Below are positions 25,381-34,668 of a stretch of 64,000 nucleotides of DNA, one piece after another. The stretch is from Thermoanaerobaculum sp964488355 (lineage in GTDB: Bacteria; Acidobacteriota; Thermoanaerobaculia; Thermoanaerobaculales; Thermoanaerobaculaceae). The notes beneath the pieces are model-generated. The model searched no databases. It saw only the letters and a list, made by a program, of their open reading frames with translations, and was not told where the DNA came from. A program made the translations under genes and the position numbers. The stretch lies in the NCBI GenBank assembly GCA_964488355.1, contig CAZAUJ010000005.1, forward strand, positions 1 through 64,000, given 5' to 3'. Position 1 is the first letter of the stretch; every line of letters begins with the position of its first letter.

Positions 25381-25968
25381 TTACCGTTGGGTCCCCTCAC
25401 CCGATTCTCGGGGTTTGGGGCTGAAGCCGCACGAAAGGTCGAAGCTGAACACGCCTTGTTGGTCTTGCCGCATCTGGCGCAAGTTGGGTTCGGAAAAGAA
25501 CGGACTCGCCGCCAAGTTGGCAATGAAGTTGGCCACCGCATTTTCGCTCAGCGCCTGCCCGGCCAGGTTGATGGTGAAACCCGACATGTCCGTCTTCGTC
25601 AGCCAAACCAGGTCAGGAAGGGCCTTGCTCACCTCATCCATAATGCGCACCGGACCGAACTGGTTGGCCTTCAACTGCTCGATCACCTCGATCTTGTGCT
25701 TGAGTTCGGCGTTCTTTTTCTTGAAGTTCTCTACTTCCTCAATGATCGGTTTCAGGCGGTCGTATTCTTTCTGATTCACGGCAATTTCCTCGTTGATGGC
25801 ATCCAGTTGTGACGAAAGTCGCCACCAACGAAAACCAATCCACGTGCCGGCAATGACAATGAGCCCCAAAAGTATGTAGTTGTTTATGTTGGCGCCAGCA
25901 AGAGCAATAAGCGGTCGCCTCGCAGCCTTTTCGCGCTTGACCTCTCCCAGGAGATTGACCTTGATCAT
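25381..25968 (-). CDS. pilN: type IV pilus assembly protein PilN
   Basis: The 195-residue protein begins MIKVNLLGEVKREKA, the cytoplasmic N-terminal motif (IxxINLLP-like) that binds PilM. One membrane segment follows at about 30-47 (YILLGLIVIAGTWIGF), then a coiled-coil stretch and a small periplasmic domain ending in a serine/glycine-rich tail. It lies four bases after pilM. Confidence 0.93.
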   Translation of the reverse strand: MIKVNLLGEVKREKAARRPLIALAGANINNYILLGLIVIAGTWIGFRWWRLSSQLDAINEEIAVNQKEYDRLKPIIEEVENFKKKNAELKHKIEVIEQLKANQFGPVRIMDEVSKALPDLVWLTKTDMSGFTINLAGQALSENAVANFIANLAASPFFSEPNLRQMRQDQQGVFSFDLSCGFSPKPRESGEGTQR

Positions 25969-25972
25969 GGAC

Positions 25973-27022
25973 CTAATCCCCCACCGTCCGCAGCGCCATA
26001 CCCACGGCCACCGCCATGGCCGGAGCGTGGCGGTTCAGCCATTCCGGCGGAAACTCTGTCTCCGAATAGACGATCTCCTTGAAGGGGTTCATGATCTCCA
26101 CCGGTACGGCAAACCGATCTTTCAGCACCTGATCGAGGTTGAGAAGGGGCGCCGAACCGCCCGACAAAACGATTTCCTCCACCCGATCATGGGCGGAAGT
26201 CGTGTAAAAGAACTCGAAGGTACGCTTTAGCTCCTCGGCAAAATCTTGCGCCACACCACTCACGATTCCGTAAACCGTTTGCGGCGCCACATCACCTACC
26301 TTTTCCCCAATCTTAATGGCTTCCGCTTGCTCACGGGTGATATGCAGCTCCCGCTGCAGCGCTTCGGTGAAGTTGTTGCCGCCAAAGACGATATCTCGCC
26401 AAAAGACCGATTGACCGCGGGCCAAAATGTTCACGTTGGTGAGGTAAGCCCCCACGTTGACCAACGCCAGCACCCGATCCATAGCCGTGCCATAGTTGTA
26501 CTCGTAGGCGTTTTGCACGGCAAAAACATCCAAATCCACCAGAACCGGGGTTTTGCCAACCTGAGTAACGATGCTCGTGTAGTCGGCCACACGCTCCTTT
26601 TTGGCCGCTACCACCAGGACCGTCATGGCTTCCGCCCCGGTTTCCAGCACCAGGTAATCCAGGTTGGCATCGTTCACGTCAAAGGGAAGGTACTGCTCAG
26701 CCTCCCAGTGAATGGACTCCGCCAGCTCCGCTTCCGACATGGCCGGCACCTGGATCTTGCGAATGGCCACGTTCATACCCGCGAGGGAAACACCAAAATG
26801 AGCGTTCTTCACTTGCTGTTCGCGAACCAATTTGCCCGCCACCTCCACCACCAAGGAGGAGTCCATAATGGTGCCTTCCACGATCGCTTCTGGTGAAAGG
26901 GGAGCTATAGCCGCGTGCAGCAAGCTCATTCGGCCACCGCGCCCGGGTTTCAACTCCACGAGCTTTACCGCCGAGGACCCAATATCCAAGCCCACAATAC
27001 TCTTCTTCTTTCCTAGCAGCAC
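25973..27022 (-). CDS. pilM: type IV pilus assembly protein PilM
   Basis: PilM is an actin-like cytoplasmic ATPase-fold protein that binds the N-terminus of PilN. The 349-residue protein starts VGLDIGSSAVKLVELKPG, the phosphate 1 motif of the FtsA/actin superfamily. It also shows VLVDLDVFAVQNAYEYNY, VNVGAYLTNVNI and LSGGSAPLLNLD. A GTG start is preceded by GGAGGGGGTGG. It is the first gene of the pilMNOPQ operon. Confidence 0.95.
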   Translation of the reverse strand: MLLGKKKSIVGLDIGSSAVKLVELKPGRGGRMSLLHAAIAPLSPEAIVEGTIMDSSLVVEVAGKLVREQQVKNAHFGVSLAGMNVAIRKIQVPAMSEAELAESIHWEAEQYLPFDVNDANLDYLVLETGAEAMTVLVVAAKKERVADYTSIVTQVGKTPVLVDLDVFAVQNAYEYNYGTAMDRVLALVNVGAYLTNVNILARGQSVFWRDIVFGGNNFTEALQRELHITREQAEAIKIGEKVGDVAPQTVYGIVSGVAQDFAEELKRTFEFFYTTSAHDRVEEIVLSGGSAPLLNLDQVLKDRFAVPVEIMNPFKEIVYSETEFPPEWLNRHAPAMAVAVGMALRTVGD

Positions 27023-27097
27023 GTTACCACCCCCTCCGACCTTTGCTTCGTTGCTGCTTCGGACCGACTAACCCGTGCCCCGTTCATATTTAGGGCT

Positions 27098-27126
27098 ATT
27101 GTAGCAACGCACAAAGGGGTTGTCAA
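27098..27126 (-). promoter_or_regulatory. sigma70-type promoter of the pilM-Q operon
   Basis: Read leftward, a consensus -35 TTGACA (27126-27121) and TACAAT (27103-27098) are exactly 17 bases apart. The expected start point is near 27091, giving a leader of about 70 bases. Confidence 0.9.
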
Positions 27127-27247
27127 GATCCTTGCAGTCGCCTGATGTCGGCGACCGCAACCCTTGCGCCAAGAGCACGCGCTGGCAAATAGCGGGCGGT
27201 GCGCTCTCGGACCGGAAAAAATGTGCTCCGCATCACTCTCGCGTGTG

Positions 27248-27256
27248 TGGTAGAAT
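27248..27256 (+). promoter_or_regulatory. extended -10 promoter of rpmB
   Basis: TGG followed by TAGAAT (27251-27256) is an extended -10 element. No convincing -35 lies 16-18 bases upstream. The start codon is 38 bases downstream. Confidence 0.5.
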
Positions 27257-27293
27257 CTGATGTTGCGCGTGACCACGCGCGTGCGAGGGTGCT

Positions 27294-27488
27294 ATGGCTC
27301 GAGTATGCGAGATTTGCGGGAAGAAAAGCATGGTGGGTCATCAGGTTTCCCACGCCCACAACGTCTCCAAGCGACGCTGGCGGCCTAACCTGCACCAGGT
27401 GAGGGGGCGCTTCGGAACCACCACACGGCGCATCAAGGTGTGCACTCGTTGCTTGCGCTCCGGGCGGGTTCAGAAGGCTGTCCGCTAG
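27294..27488 (+). CDS. rpmB: 50S ribosomal protein L28
   Basis: The 64-residue basic protein has the L28 signature (VCEICGKKSMVGHQVSHAHN and KRRWRPNLHQVR) and two cysteine pairs (CEIC and CTRC) that make it the zinc-binding form. It stands alone on the plus strand between two leftward transcripts. Its 3' end faces the relA-type gene with 28 bases between them. Confidence 0.97.
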   Translation: MARVCEICGKKSMVGHQVSHAHNVSKRRWRPNLHQVRGRFGTTTRRIKVCTRCLRSGRVQKAVR

Positions 27489-27516
27489 CTGCAGACCGCG
27501 AACAAATCCCTGTCTG

Positions 27517-29715
27517 TCAAAGACCCAACGCACTGCCGGCGTTGACTTGGGTAACACCGGGTAAGCGCTGGATGGAGGCCACCAGCTTTTCCAGGTGTTC
27601 GCGGTTTTTCACGTCCACTTCCAGGCTCACCATTCCCCGACCCTCCTCCGTGGCGAGCCGGCAACTTCGTATGTTGGACTCTGCCTTTCTGATAATGTTG
27701 GAAATGTCCGCCAGCATACCCGGACGGTCCTCAAAGCGGACGAACACGGATACCGCGAACTGCCCGTCCACCGGCCCCCACTGCGCCTCCACCACCCGCT
27801 CGGGCACCGCAAGCAATCGTCGCAGGTTCGAACAGGTGCGCCGGTGAATGGCCACGCCTCGCCCACGGGTAAGGTAGCCCAGAATAGGATCCCCAGGCAA
27901 GGGCTTGCAGCACCCCGCCCTATAAGTGAGAAAGGTGCGGTCGCCGCCCACTTCCACCACCGCACGTGCCTTGCCCTCTCCCTCCCTGGGTTTCTCCGCA
28001 CCCTGAAGCAAGCCCGCCTCGCTTTCCACTTGCCGTGCCAATCCCGCCAGTACTTCCCGCGCCGAGAGCTTGCCCCAACCCACTGCCGCCAGCAAATCCT
28101 CCTCCCGAGCAAAGCCATGGGCCCCAGCCAGCTCTTTCAGGTTGAGGTCGGCCAAGCCCTCTTTTAGGGACAGGCCCAGCCCCTTGGCTTCCGCTTCCAA
28201 GAGCTTGCGCCCCAAGAGCTTGGCTTTCTCCTTCTCTTCCCTGTTGAGAAAAGCCCGGATTTTGCTGCGCGCCCGTCCTGAGGCCACGAAGCGCAGCCAG
28301 TCCCTCCGCGGCACCTGGTTGGGTGAGGTTTGGATTTCCACCATGTCACCGTTTTTCAGCACCGTGCGCAAGGGCACCTGCCGACCGTTGACGCGAGCAC
28401 CCACACAGTGGTTTCCCACCTCCGTATGAATGGCGTAGGCGAAGTCCACGGGCGTGGCTCCTTTGGGCAGGCGCACCACCGCCCCCTTCGGCGTGAAGCA
28501 GAAAACCTCCTCCGGGTAGAGGTCGAGCTTCAGGGACTCAAGGAACTCCCTGGGATTCTGCTGTTGCCCCTCCAGCAACGAGCGCAACCAAGCCAGCCGT
28601 TCCCTATCGGCATCCTGCTTTCGCCCCTCCTTGTAGAGCCAGTGGGCGGCCACGCCCTTTTCCGCCACCTCGTCCATGTCCCGGCTGCGGATTTGCACCT
28701 CAAAGGGGATCCCATTCTCGGTCCACAGACACGTGTGCAGGGATTTGTAGTTGTTGGACTTAGGTACGGCAATGTAGTCCTTAAACCGCCCCAGAACCAC
28801 TTGCCAGCGCTGGTGCACGAGGCCGAGCACGGTGTAACAAAGCGCCCTTTCTTCGTTAGCCTTTTCTTTCTCCGAGAGGTTCGTCTTGGTTGTCTCCACC
28901 ACCACGCGGAAGGCGAGAAAATCGTAGAGTTGCTCCAAGGGGATGTTCTGCAGGCTCAGCTTTCGCCAAACGGAGTAAAGGTGCTTGATGCGGAAACGCA
29001 CCTCGCCTTTAATGCCGTTTTCCACCAACAGCTGCTCCAGTTCCTGGCGAATGGCTTGGATGGCCCCTTCAGCCTTCTTTCGCCGTGCCTCCAAGACCTG
29101 CCGGAGCCGCACTGCCTCCTCGGGAAAAAGATGGACGAAGGCTAAGTCTTCCAGCTCCGCCTTGATCTTGCCCATGCCCAGGCGGTGCGCTAACGGGGCG
29201 TAAATTTCCAGGGTCTCCTGCGCGATGCGGCGGCGTTTGCTTTCGTCCAGGTAATGCAAGGTGCGCATGTTGTGCAAACGGTCGGCCAGCTTGACCAGCA
29301 GCACACGAACGTCCTCGACGGAGGCCAAGAGCATGCGCCGAAAAGACTCGGCGTGGGCCGCTTCTTTGGCGGCGTATGACTTTTCTAAGGAAGCCACCTT
29401 GGTCAGCGCCCTGACCAACCCGGCGACGCTGCTGCCAAACTGCCGCGCAAGTTCCTCCTCGCTTACGAAGGTGTCTTCCAAGAGATCGTGGAGCAAGCCG
29501 ACAACGATGGCCACCTCGTCCAGACGCAACTCGGCAAGGATGCGCGCCACCTCCAGAGGGTGTACTAGGTACGGCTCACCAGAAACCCGCACCTGGCCGC
29601 GGTGGGCCATGGCGGAAAAAACGTATGCCTTGCGCAGGAGCTCCTCGTCGCAGTCCGGCTTGTAGGCCTGTACCTGCTCGAGAATATCCTCGAAGCGCGG
29701 CAGACTCGCTGCCAT
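27517..29715 (-). CDS. bifunctional (p)ppGpp synthetase/hydrolase (RelA/SpoT family)
   Basis: This enzyme makes and degrades the stringent-response alarmone. The 732-residue protein has an intact HD hydrolase domain (HRGQ near 38, HP at 52, HDLLEDT at 76-82). The synthetase domain carries RFKDYIAVPKSNNYKSLHT (310-328); the RxKD form is the one found in bifunctional enzymes. A TGS domain (around 400-460), a helical/zinc-finger-like region with CCKPLPGD and HRRTCSNL, and a C-terminal ACT domain (from about 660) follow. All parts look functional. The start ATG lies six bases after a TACAAT box, so the mRNA may be leaderless. Confidence 0.95.
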   Translation of the reverse strand: MAASLPRFEDILEQVQAYKPDCDEELLRKAYVFSAMAHRGQVRVSGEPYLVHPLEVARILAELRLDEVAIVVGLLHDLLEDTFVSEEELARQFGSSVAGLVRALTKVASLEKSYAAKEAAHAESFRRMLLASVEDVRVLLVKLADRLHNMRTLHYLDESKRRRIAQETLEIYAPLAHRLGMGKIKAELEDLAFVHLFPEEAVRLRQVLEARRKKAEGAIQAIRQELEQLLVENGIKGEVRFRIKHLYSVWRKLSLQNIPLEQLYDFLAFRVVVETTKTNLSEKEKANEERALCYTVLGLVHQRWQVVLGRFKDYIAVPKSNNYKSLHTCLWTENGIPFEVQIRSRDMDEVAEKGVAAHWLYKEGRKQDADRERLAWLRSLLEGQQQNPREFLESLKLDLYPEEVFCFTPKGAVVRLPKGATPVDFAYAIHTEVGNHCVGARVNGRQVPLRTVLKNGDMVEIQTSPNQVPRRDWLRFVASGRARSKIRAFLNREEKEKAKLLGRKLLEAEAKGLGLSLKEGLADLNLKELAGAHGFAREEDLLAAVGWGKLSAREVLAGLARQVESEAGLLQGAEKPREGEGKARAVVEVGGDRTFLTYRAGCCKPLPGDPILGYLTRGRGVAIHRRTCSNLRRLLAVPERVVEAQWGPVDGQFAVSVFVRFEDRPGMLADISNIIRKAESNIRSCRLATEEGRGMVSLEVDVKNREHLEKLVASIQRLPGVTQVNAGSALGL

Positions 29716-29721
29716 GGTTCC

Positions 29722-29727
29722 ATTGTA
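29722..29727 (-). promoter_or_regulatory. -10 box six bases before the relA/spoT-type start codon
   Basis: Read leftward, TACAAT (29727-29722) is followed by GGAACC and then the ATG. No good -35 and no ribosome-binding site are visible. This fits a leaderless transcript. Confidence 0.45.
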
Positions 29728-29782
29728 ATGGGGCGCGGGTGTGGGGTGGCGTTGGCCCGCCCCAAGCCGAACTCAAAAGGCG

Positions 29783-30943
29783 TCAGCGCCGCCGGCTCTT
29801 TCTGTTGGCGAGCAGCTGGGTGAAGAACAGCGCTACGGGCGAGGCAATGTAGATGGACGAGTAAGTCCCCACGATGATTCCCACCAGCAACACGAAGGCA
29901 AAGGTATTAATCACGTCGCCGCCGAAGAGAAACAGCGCCACCACTACCAGGAGCGTGAGACCGGAGGTTATGACCGTGCGCGACAAGGTTTGATTGATGG
30001 CCTTGTCCATGAGATCCACCAAAGGCTTGCCCCGCTCGAGCTTGAGCCGCTCGCGAATGCGGTCGAAGATGACCACCGTGTCGTTAACCGAGTAGCCCAC
30101 CAGGGTCAAAAGCGCCGCTACCGTAGGCAAGTTGATTTCCCGCTGGGTGAAGGAAAGGGCCCCCAGGGTAATCAGCACGTCGTGAAACAGGGCCACCACC
30201 GCGCCGATGCCGTAAGGGAGATGGAAGCGCCACGCAATGTAAAGGAGCATTCCTATAAGGGAGAAGACCACCGCCTTGGCTGCCTTGTCGCGCAAGTCCC
30301 GGCCCACCAGGGGCCCCACCGCCTCCGCCGCCAGAACGGTAAACTGGCCAAAACGCGCCTGCTGCTGCAAGAACGAGCGCAATCCGGCGGATAACCCTTT
30401 CACCTTGCCCAGGTCTTCAGCCCCGTGGAGGATGCCCTTTTCCTTACGCAAAGCCAGCAATGCCTGGGCCGGCTTCTCGTAGTGCTGGCGTCGCCCGTCC
30501 AAGCTGCCACGCACCCCTTCAGGGTCGGCCTCGGCGAGCGCATCGCGCAAGGCGTCCACACCCACGCTGTTGAGGTCCAGGCCGGTGGACGGACCTCCGT
30601 TGAGCTCGCGATCCAGCGCTTCCACCATGGCCTTGGAAAAGTCGCCTTCCTCCCCGGGGTTCTGCACCCGCACCAGGAACTCGTGCAGTTCCGGCTCGTC
30701 GAAGCGCTGGATGGTCACGTCCCCCAGCTTCAAGCTCTCCAGTGCTCGGCGGACCTTTTCCAGGTCAGGTTCCTGTTTGAACTTCAACGTCAACTGGGTG
30801 CCACCGGAAAAGTCCACGCCCAGCTTCAAACCCGGCCCGAACAGCATGCTGGCCAGCCCGGCGAGGATGGCCACCAAAGAAATCCCCATCCACGCCCCAC
30901 GGTACTTCATAAAAGGAAAGTTGGTGTTGGCAAAAAAACGCAT
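29783..30943 (-). CDS. secF: protein translocase subunit SecF with an enlarged periplasmic domain
   Basis: With SecD and YajC, SecF helps the Sec translocon pull proteins across the inner membrane using the proton gradient. The 386-residue protein has six predicted membrane spans: one near 20-38 and five after 220, including the conserved GYSVNDTVVIFDRIRE. The motif GVDFSGGTQ (42-50) is intact. It is about 60 residues longer than typical SecF because of an insertion at about 120-205 in the first periplasmic loop, which includes a helix-hairpin-helix-like phrase (GILHGAEDLGKVKGLSAGLRS). It lies nine bases after secD. Confidence 0.93.
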   Translation of the reverse strand: MRFFANTNFPFMKYRGAWMGISLVAILAGLASMLFGPGLKLGVDFSGGTQLTLKFKQEPDLEKVRRALESLKLGDVTIQRFDEPELHEFLVRVQNPGEEGDFSKAMVEALDRELNGGPSTGLDLNSVGVDALRDALAEADPEGVRGSLDGRRQHYEKPAQALLALRKEKGILHGAEDLGKVKGLSAGLRSFLQQQARFGQFTVLAAEAVGPLVGRDLRDKAAKAVVFSLIGMLLYIAWRFHLPYGIGAVVALFHDVLITLGALSFTQREINLPTVAALLTLVGYSVNDTVVIFDRIRERLKLERGKPLVDLMDKAINQTLSRTVITSGLTLLVVVALFLFGGDVINTFAFVLLVGIIVGTYSSIYIASPVALFFTQLLANRKSRRR

Positions 30944-30952
30944 AGGCGCTCC

Positions 30953-32512
30953 TTAAATGGAGAGGGTCTGCTGCCCCGCCTGCTTGCGCGAGAGCACCAG
31001 CTCAAAGATGCTGTGGGACACGAACACCGCGGTGAACATGGAAATCACGATGCCCAGGGAAAGCGTCACGGCAAACCCCTTGATGGGTCCGGTGCCGAAC
31101 TGGAACAAGAACAGCGCGGCAATGAGCGTGGTCAAGTTGGAATCGATGATGGTGGAAAGGGCACGGGAAAAGCCCAAATCCACCGCGTTGCGCACCGTCT
31201 TTCCCACAGCCAGCTCCTCGCGGATGCGCTCAAAAATCAACACGTTGGCGTCCACCGCCATGCCCACCGTGAGGATGATGCCGGCAATGCCGGGCAAGGT
31301 GAGGGTGGCTTTGAAGGCCGCCAGGGCACCCAAAAGCAAGAGGGCGTTGAGCAACAAGGCCACGTTGGCGTTGACCCCGGCCCCCTTGTAGTAGAACAGC
31401 ATGAAAAGGAAAACGAGGGCCATACCCACCAAGCCGGAACGCACGCCGCGGATAACCGAATCCCGACCGAGGGATGGACCCACAGTCCGTTCCTCCAGGT
31501 AGGTAACGGACGCTGGCAAGGCGCCAGCCCGCAGCACCAGCGCCAAATCCTCCGCGCTCTGCACGGTGAAGGTGCCTTGAATGATGCCCGAATCGGTGAT
31601 GCGACTCTTGATCACCGGCGCCGAGTACACCTTGTTATCCAAGACGATGGCCATCTGCTCGCCCACGTGCGCGCCGGTGTACACCCCGAACTTCTTGCCA
31701 CCCTCCACGGTGAGGGTGAAGCTCACCGCTGGTTGTCCGTACTCGTCCTGGGAACGGCGGGCGTTGCGCAAATCGCGGCCAGTGACCACCGAGGCCTTTT
31801 TCAGCAGGTAGTAGCGCTTGCCCACTACCCGCCCCGTAAGGTCGCGCTCGTCACCCGCAACCACCACCGCATCGTCAGGCACGCGGCCGCCGACGCGCGA
31901 AACCAGCTCCTCCTCGCTCTCGGCTACGGCCATCACGGGCTTGATTTCCAAGAATGCGGTGGCGCGAATCAGCTCCTTCACCCGCGCTGGGTCATCTACC
32001 CCTGGCAGCTGCACCACGATGCGATCGCTACCCCCCTGGCGTTGGATCACCGGCTCGGCCACCCCGAACTGGTCCACGCGGTTGCGGATGGTTTCCAGCG
32101 CCTGCCGCACGGCCATGTCCTGCACCTGCCGCAGCATAGGCTCCTGTAGCCGGCAGGACACCACCGCGCCGCGGGTTACCTGGAACTCGGCCAAGGTTTC
32201 GTCTAGCACCTTGCGCAGCACGCCCTCTTCGGTGTTGGCAGCGGGTTTGAGCGTGAAACCGAGATTGTCCTCGGTGCGGCTCATCGCCTCAGGCGGAAAA
32301 CCCTTTTCTGCCAGAGCCTGCCGTACGCGCTCCATGGCCGAATCCACTTCCGCCCGCACCGCGTCTTCCGTATTTACGCGCAGGACCAGGTGAATGCCGC
32401 CCTTGAGGTCAAGCCCTAGGTGGATTTTCTCCTGCGGCGGCCACATGAGGAACACCGCCCCAGCAGTTACCACGCCAATCAGCACCCAACGCCAGGTAAG
32501 CTTCTTCTTCAT
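30953..32512 (-). CDS. secD: protein translocase subunit SecD
   Basis: The 519-residue protein has one N-terminal membrane span, the LGLDLKGGIHLVL motif, and the large periplasmic P1 domain (with VDQFGVAEPVIQRQGGSDRIVVQLPGV). Five C-terminal spans contain GMAVDANVLIFERIREEL. It pairs with SecF in the translocase motor. Gene order yajC-secD-secF is the usual one, and it starts nine bases after yajC. Confidence 0.96.
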   Translation of the reverse strand: MKKKLTWRWVLIGVVTAGAVFLMWPPQEKIHLGLDLKGGIHLVLRVNTEDAVRAEVDSAMERVRQALAEKGFPPEAMSRTEDNLGFTLKPAANTEEGVLRKVLDETLAEFQVTRGAVVSCRLQEPMLRQVQDMAVRQALETIRNRVDQFGVAEPVIQRQGGSDRIVVQLPGVDDPARVKELIRATAFLEIKPVMAVAESEEELVSRVGGRVPDDAVVVAGDERDLTGRVVGKRYYLLKKASVVTGRDLRNARRSQDEYGQPAVSFTLTVEGGKKFGVYTGAHVGEQMAIVLDNKVYSAPVIKSRITDSGIIQGTFTVQSAEDLALVLRAGALPASVTYLEERTVGPSLGRDSVIRGVRSGLVGMALVFLFMLFYYKGAGVNANVALLLNALLLLGALAAFKATLTLPGIAGIILTVGMAVDANVLIFERIREELAVGKTVRNAVDLGFSRALSTIIDSNLTTLIAALFLFQFGTGPIKGFAVTLSLGIVISMFTAVFVSHSIFELVLSRKQAGQQTLSI

Positions 32513-32521
32513 GGGTCCTCC

Positions 32522-32821
32522 TTATTCTGGGGAGGCAAACTGCACGTTGCTGGCGTCCTTGGCCAAGCCGGCAATTGCTCCTCTGACCACCTGCAGCTTC
32601 ACGTTGTCCGCCACCTTGAGGGTCACCACGTCCCCATCCACCTGCACCACCGTGCCGTAAATGCCGCCAGTGGTCACCACCCGGTCCCCCTTTGTAAGGG
32701 CAGCCAGCATTTCCTGGTGCTTTTTCTGGCGCCGCCGCATGGGCAGGATCATGACCAGGTAAAAGATGATGAAGATGATGAACAGCGGAAACAGTTGCAC
32801 CAACGGGTTTTGCGGATTCAT
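32522..32821 (-). CDS. yajC: preprotein translocase subunit YajC
   Basis: The 99-residue protein has one N-terminal membrane span (FPLFIIFIIFYLVMIL), then RRRQKKHQEMLAALTKGDRVVTTGGIYGTV, the conserved YajC core. Its ATG overlaps the tgt stop (ATGA), and secD follows after a short gap. Confidence 0.95.
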   Translation of the reverse strand: MNPQNPLVQLFPLFIIFIIFYLVMILPMRRRQKKHQEMLAALTKGDRVVTTGGIYGTVVQVDGDVVTLKVADNVKLQVVRGAIAGLAKDASNVQFASPE

Positions 32822-33948
32822 CCTTCCTCCCTGTCCCCTGCCACCCCCGCCAGAAGCTGTGCCCGCAGGGCAGCAAAGCGGCCCTCTACTATAGCTTGCC
32901 GCAGCCGCCGCATCAAGCTCAGGTAGAAGGTGAGGTTGTGGACCGTGGCCAAGACCACGTAGGCCGCCTCCCTGGCCAAGTAGAGGTGCCGCAGGTAGGC
33001 CAGCGAGCAGCGCTGGCAGGTGGGACAGGGGCAGTCCGGGTCGGGCGGCTCGGGGCAGCTCCGGTAGCGAGCCTGCTTGACCACCACCGGTCTCCGCCAG
33101 GTGTGCAACAGGCCGTTGCGGGCGTTGCGCGTGGGTATCACGCAGTCGAACAGGTCCACGCCGGCAGCCACCGCCTCCAGGATGTCATGCACCGTGCCCA
33201 CACCCATGAGGTACCGAGGCTGCTCTTCGGGCAGCTCGGGCGCCAGTTGGGCCACGGCTTCCCACATGGCCGGGGGCGGCTCGCCAACGGAAAAGCCCCC
33301 CAAGGCGTAGCCATCGAAGGAAAGCTCCACCAGCTGGGCCAAGCACTGCCGCCGCAAGTTCAGGTCCAGCCCACCTTGGACGATGCCGAATAGCAGGGGC
33401 AGCCGCCCCTTGGGATGGGCCTGCCGGCTACGCCGGGCCCATTGGATAGTGAGCTCCACTGCCTGCTGCAGGTCGGTGGGGCAGGCGGGCAGCGCCGGGC
33501 ACACGTCCAACACCATGGCCACATCCACACCCAGACGCTGCTGGGCCGCCAGGCAACCCTCCGGACTGAGGAACACCTCCCGGCCGTCCAGGTGCGAACG
33601 GAACCACACTCCCTCAGGTGAAAGCCTGCGCCGCTGCGCCAAGGAAAAGACCTGGAAGCCTCCCGAGTCGGTGAGGATTGGACCCGACCAGCCCATGAAG
33701 GCGTGCAAACCACCCAGTTGCTCCACAACCTCGATCCCGGGGCGCAGGAGCACATGGTAGGTGTTGGCCAGGACCATCTCCGGAGCGAGGGCAGCCAGCT
33801 CCCAGGGGGTCAGGCCTTTGACGCTCCCCGCAGTGCCCACGGGCATGAAGGCGGGCGTGCGCACGATGCCGTGGGCGGTGGTGAGCTCACCGGCACGGGC
33901 CTGACCCTCGCGGGCCACCAACCTAAAAGCACCGATGGGCGCCATCAC
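32818..33948 (-). CDS. tgt: queuine tRNA-ribosyltransferase (tRNA-guanine transglycosylase)
   Basis: Tgt replaces guanine at the wobble position of GUN anticodons with a queuine precursor. The 376-residue protein has TPAFMPVGTAGSVKG, the catalytic aspartate in ILTDSGGFQVFS, the nucleophile region DLFDCVIPTRNARNG, and the zinc site CPCPTCQRC with a downstream histidine. A GTG (33946-33948) or the ATG three bases later may start translation. It belongs to the same run as yajC-secD-secF, a common arrangement. Confidence 0.95.
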   Translation of the reverse strand: MMAPIGAFRLVAREGQARAGELTTAHGIVRTPAFMPVGTAGSVKGLTPWELAALAPEMVLANTYHVLLRPGIEVVEQLGGLHAFMGWSGPILTDSGGFQVFSLAQRRRLSPEGVWFRSHLDGREVFLSPEGCLAAQQRLGVDVAMVLDVCPALPACPTDLQQAVELTIQWARRSRQAHPKGRLPLLFGIVQGGLDLNLRRQCLAQLVELSFDGYALGGFSVGEPPPAMWEAVAQLAPELPEEQPRYLMGVGTVHDILEAVAAGVDLFDCVIPTRNARNGLLHTWRRPVVVKQARYRSCPEPPDPDCPCPTCQRCSLAYLRHLYLAREAAYVVLATVHNLTFYLSLMRRLRQAIVEGRFAALRAQLLAGVAGDREEG

Positions 33949-33950
33949 GC

Positions 33951-34634
33951 TTACTGGGCGCCCCGCAGCTTGAGTTCCACCACCCGCACGCCTGCGGGTA
34001 GGTCCAGAGCAAAAAGACCATCCGGAAGGGGGCCGTTGATGGCCACGTGGGAAAACCTGTAGGTGGTCACATCCCCATCCGCTTCCGTATATGTCACCTG
34101 GCTCGGCAGGTAGGTGGCGCGCTCCACTACCAACTCCACCGACCGCAGCCGCTTCTTAATCTGGTGTGTGACTGGGGTCAGGACCAAGACGTAAGGTGCC
34201 GGCTCCCCCGCATCCCGCAGGGTAAAGGAAAAGTGGCGCGAAAGGTTGGACAAGGGCTCATTGGCGGAGAAAAACGTGAAGACCTTCCGCTGTTGCCGCC
34301 CCAGCTCCAGCCGTTCGGCCAGCCTTTCCTCCGGCCGGTAGGTGACCATGGCGCGGCTTGTCATGAACACCACCACCGGCCGGGGCTCTTGGTACTCCCA
34401 GCGAATTTGGTCCGGCGCCTGGTAGTAAAAGACACCGCGCGCCACGGAGGGCTCCTTCAGCAGGTGGGAAACCTTGGTTTGCTCGAAGTGGGCCATAAGG
34501 GTGCGCACGTGCGCCTGGGCCTGAGCTATGTTCTCGAACAAGGCCTCTAGCTTGGCCTTGCCCGTGGGCGCTCCCCCATCGGCAGCGGCGACAGCTGCCA
34601 GAAACCCGCATCCCAAGCGCAAAGCCCAGCGCAT
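33951..34634 (-). CDS. outer-membrane lipoprotein carrier LolA-like protein
   Basis: The 227-residue protein has a signal peptide (WALRLGCGFLAAVAAADG). The LolA fold shows in AHFEQTKVSHLLKEPSVARG, DQIRWEYQEPRPVVVF and the late sheet (LPSQVTYTEADGDVTTYRFS). LolA carries lipoproteins across the periplasm to the outer membrane, which suits a genome that encodes lipoproteins nearby. It is placed after the acetyltransferase gene and directly before tgt. I chose the ATG at 34632-34634 over the TTG just upstream. Confidence 0.85.
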   Translation of the reverse strand: MRWALRLGCGFLAAVAAADGGAPTGKAKLEALFENIAQAQAHVRTLMAHFEQTKVSHLLKEPSVARGVFYYQAPDQIRWEYQEPRPVVVFMTSRAMVTYRPEERLAERLELGRQQRKVFTFFSANEPLSNLSRHFSFTLRDAGEPAPYVLVLTPVTHQIKKRLRSVELVVERATYLPSQVTYTEADGDVTTYRFSHVAINGPLPDGLFALDLPAGVRVVELKLRGAQ

Positions 34635-34668
34635 CAACGGCCAACCCTAGCAAAGCCACCGCCCGGGG

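Noticed and set aside
30425..32149. Rightward open frame of 574 residues opposite secF and secD.
   Set aside because: His/Gln/Arg-rich shadow translation. The opposite strand encodes two fully recognised translocase subunits.
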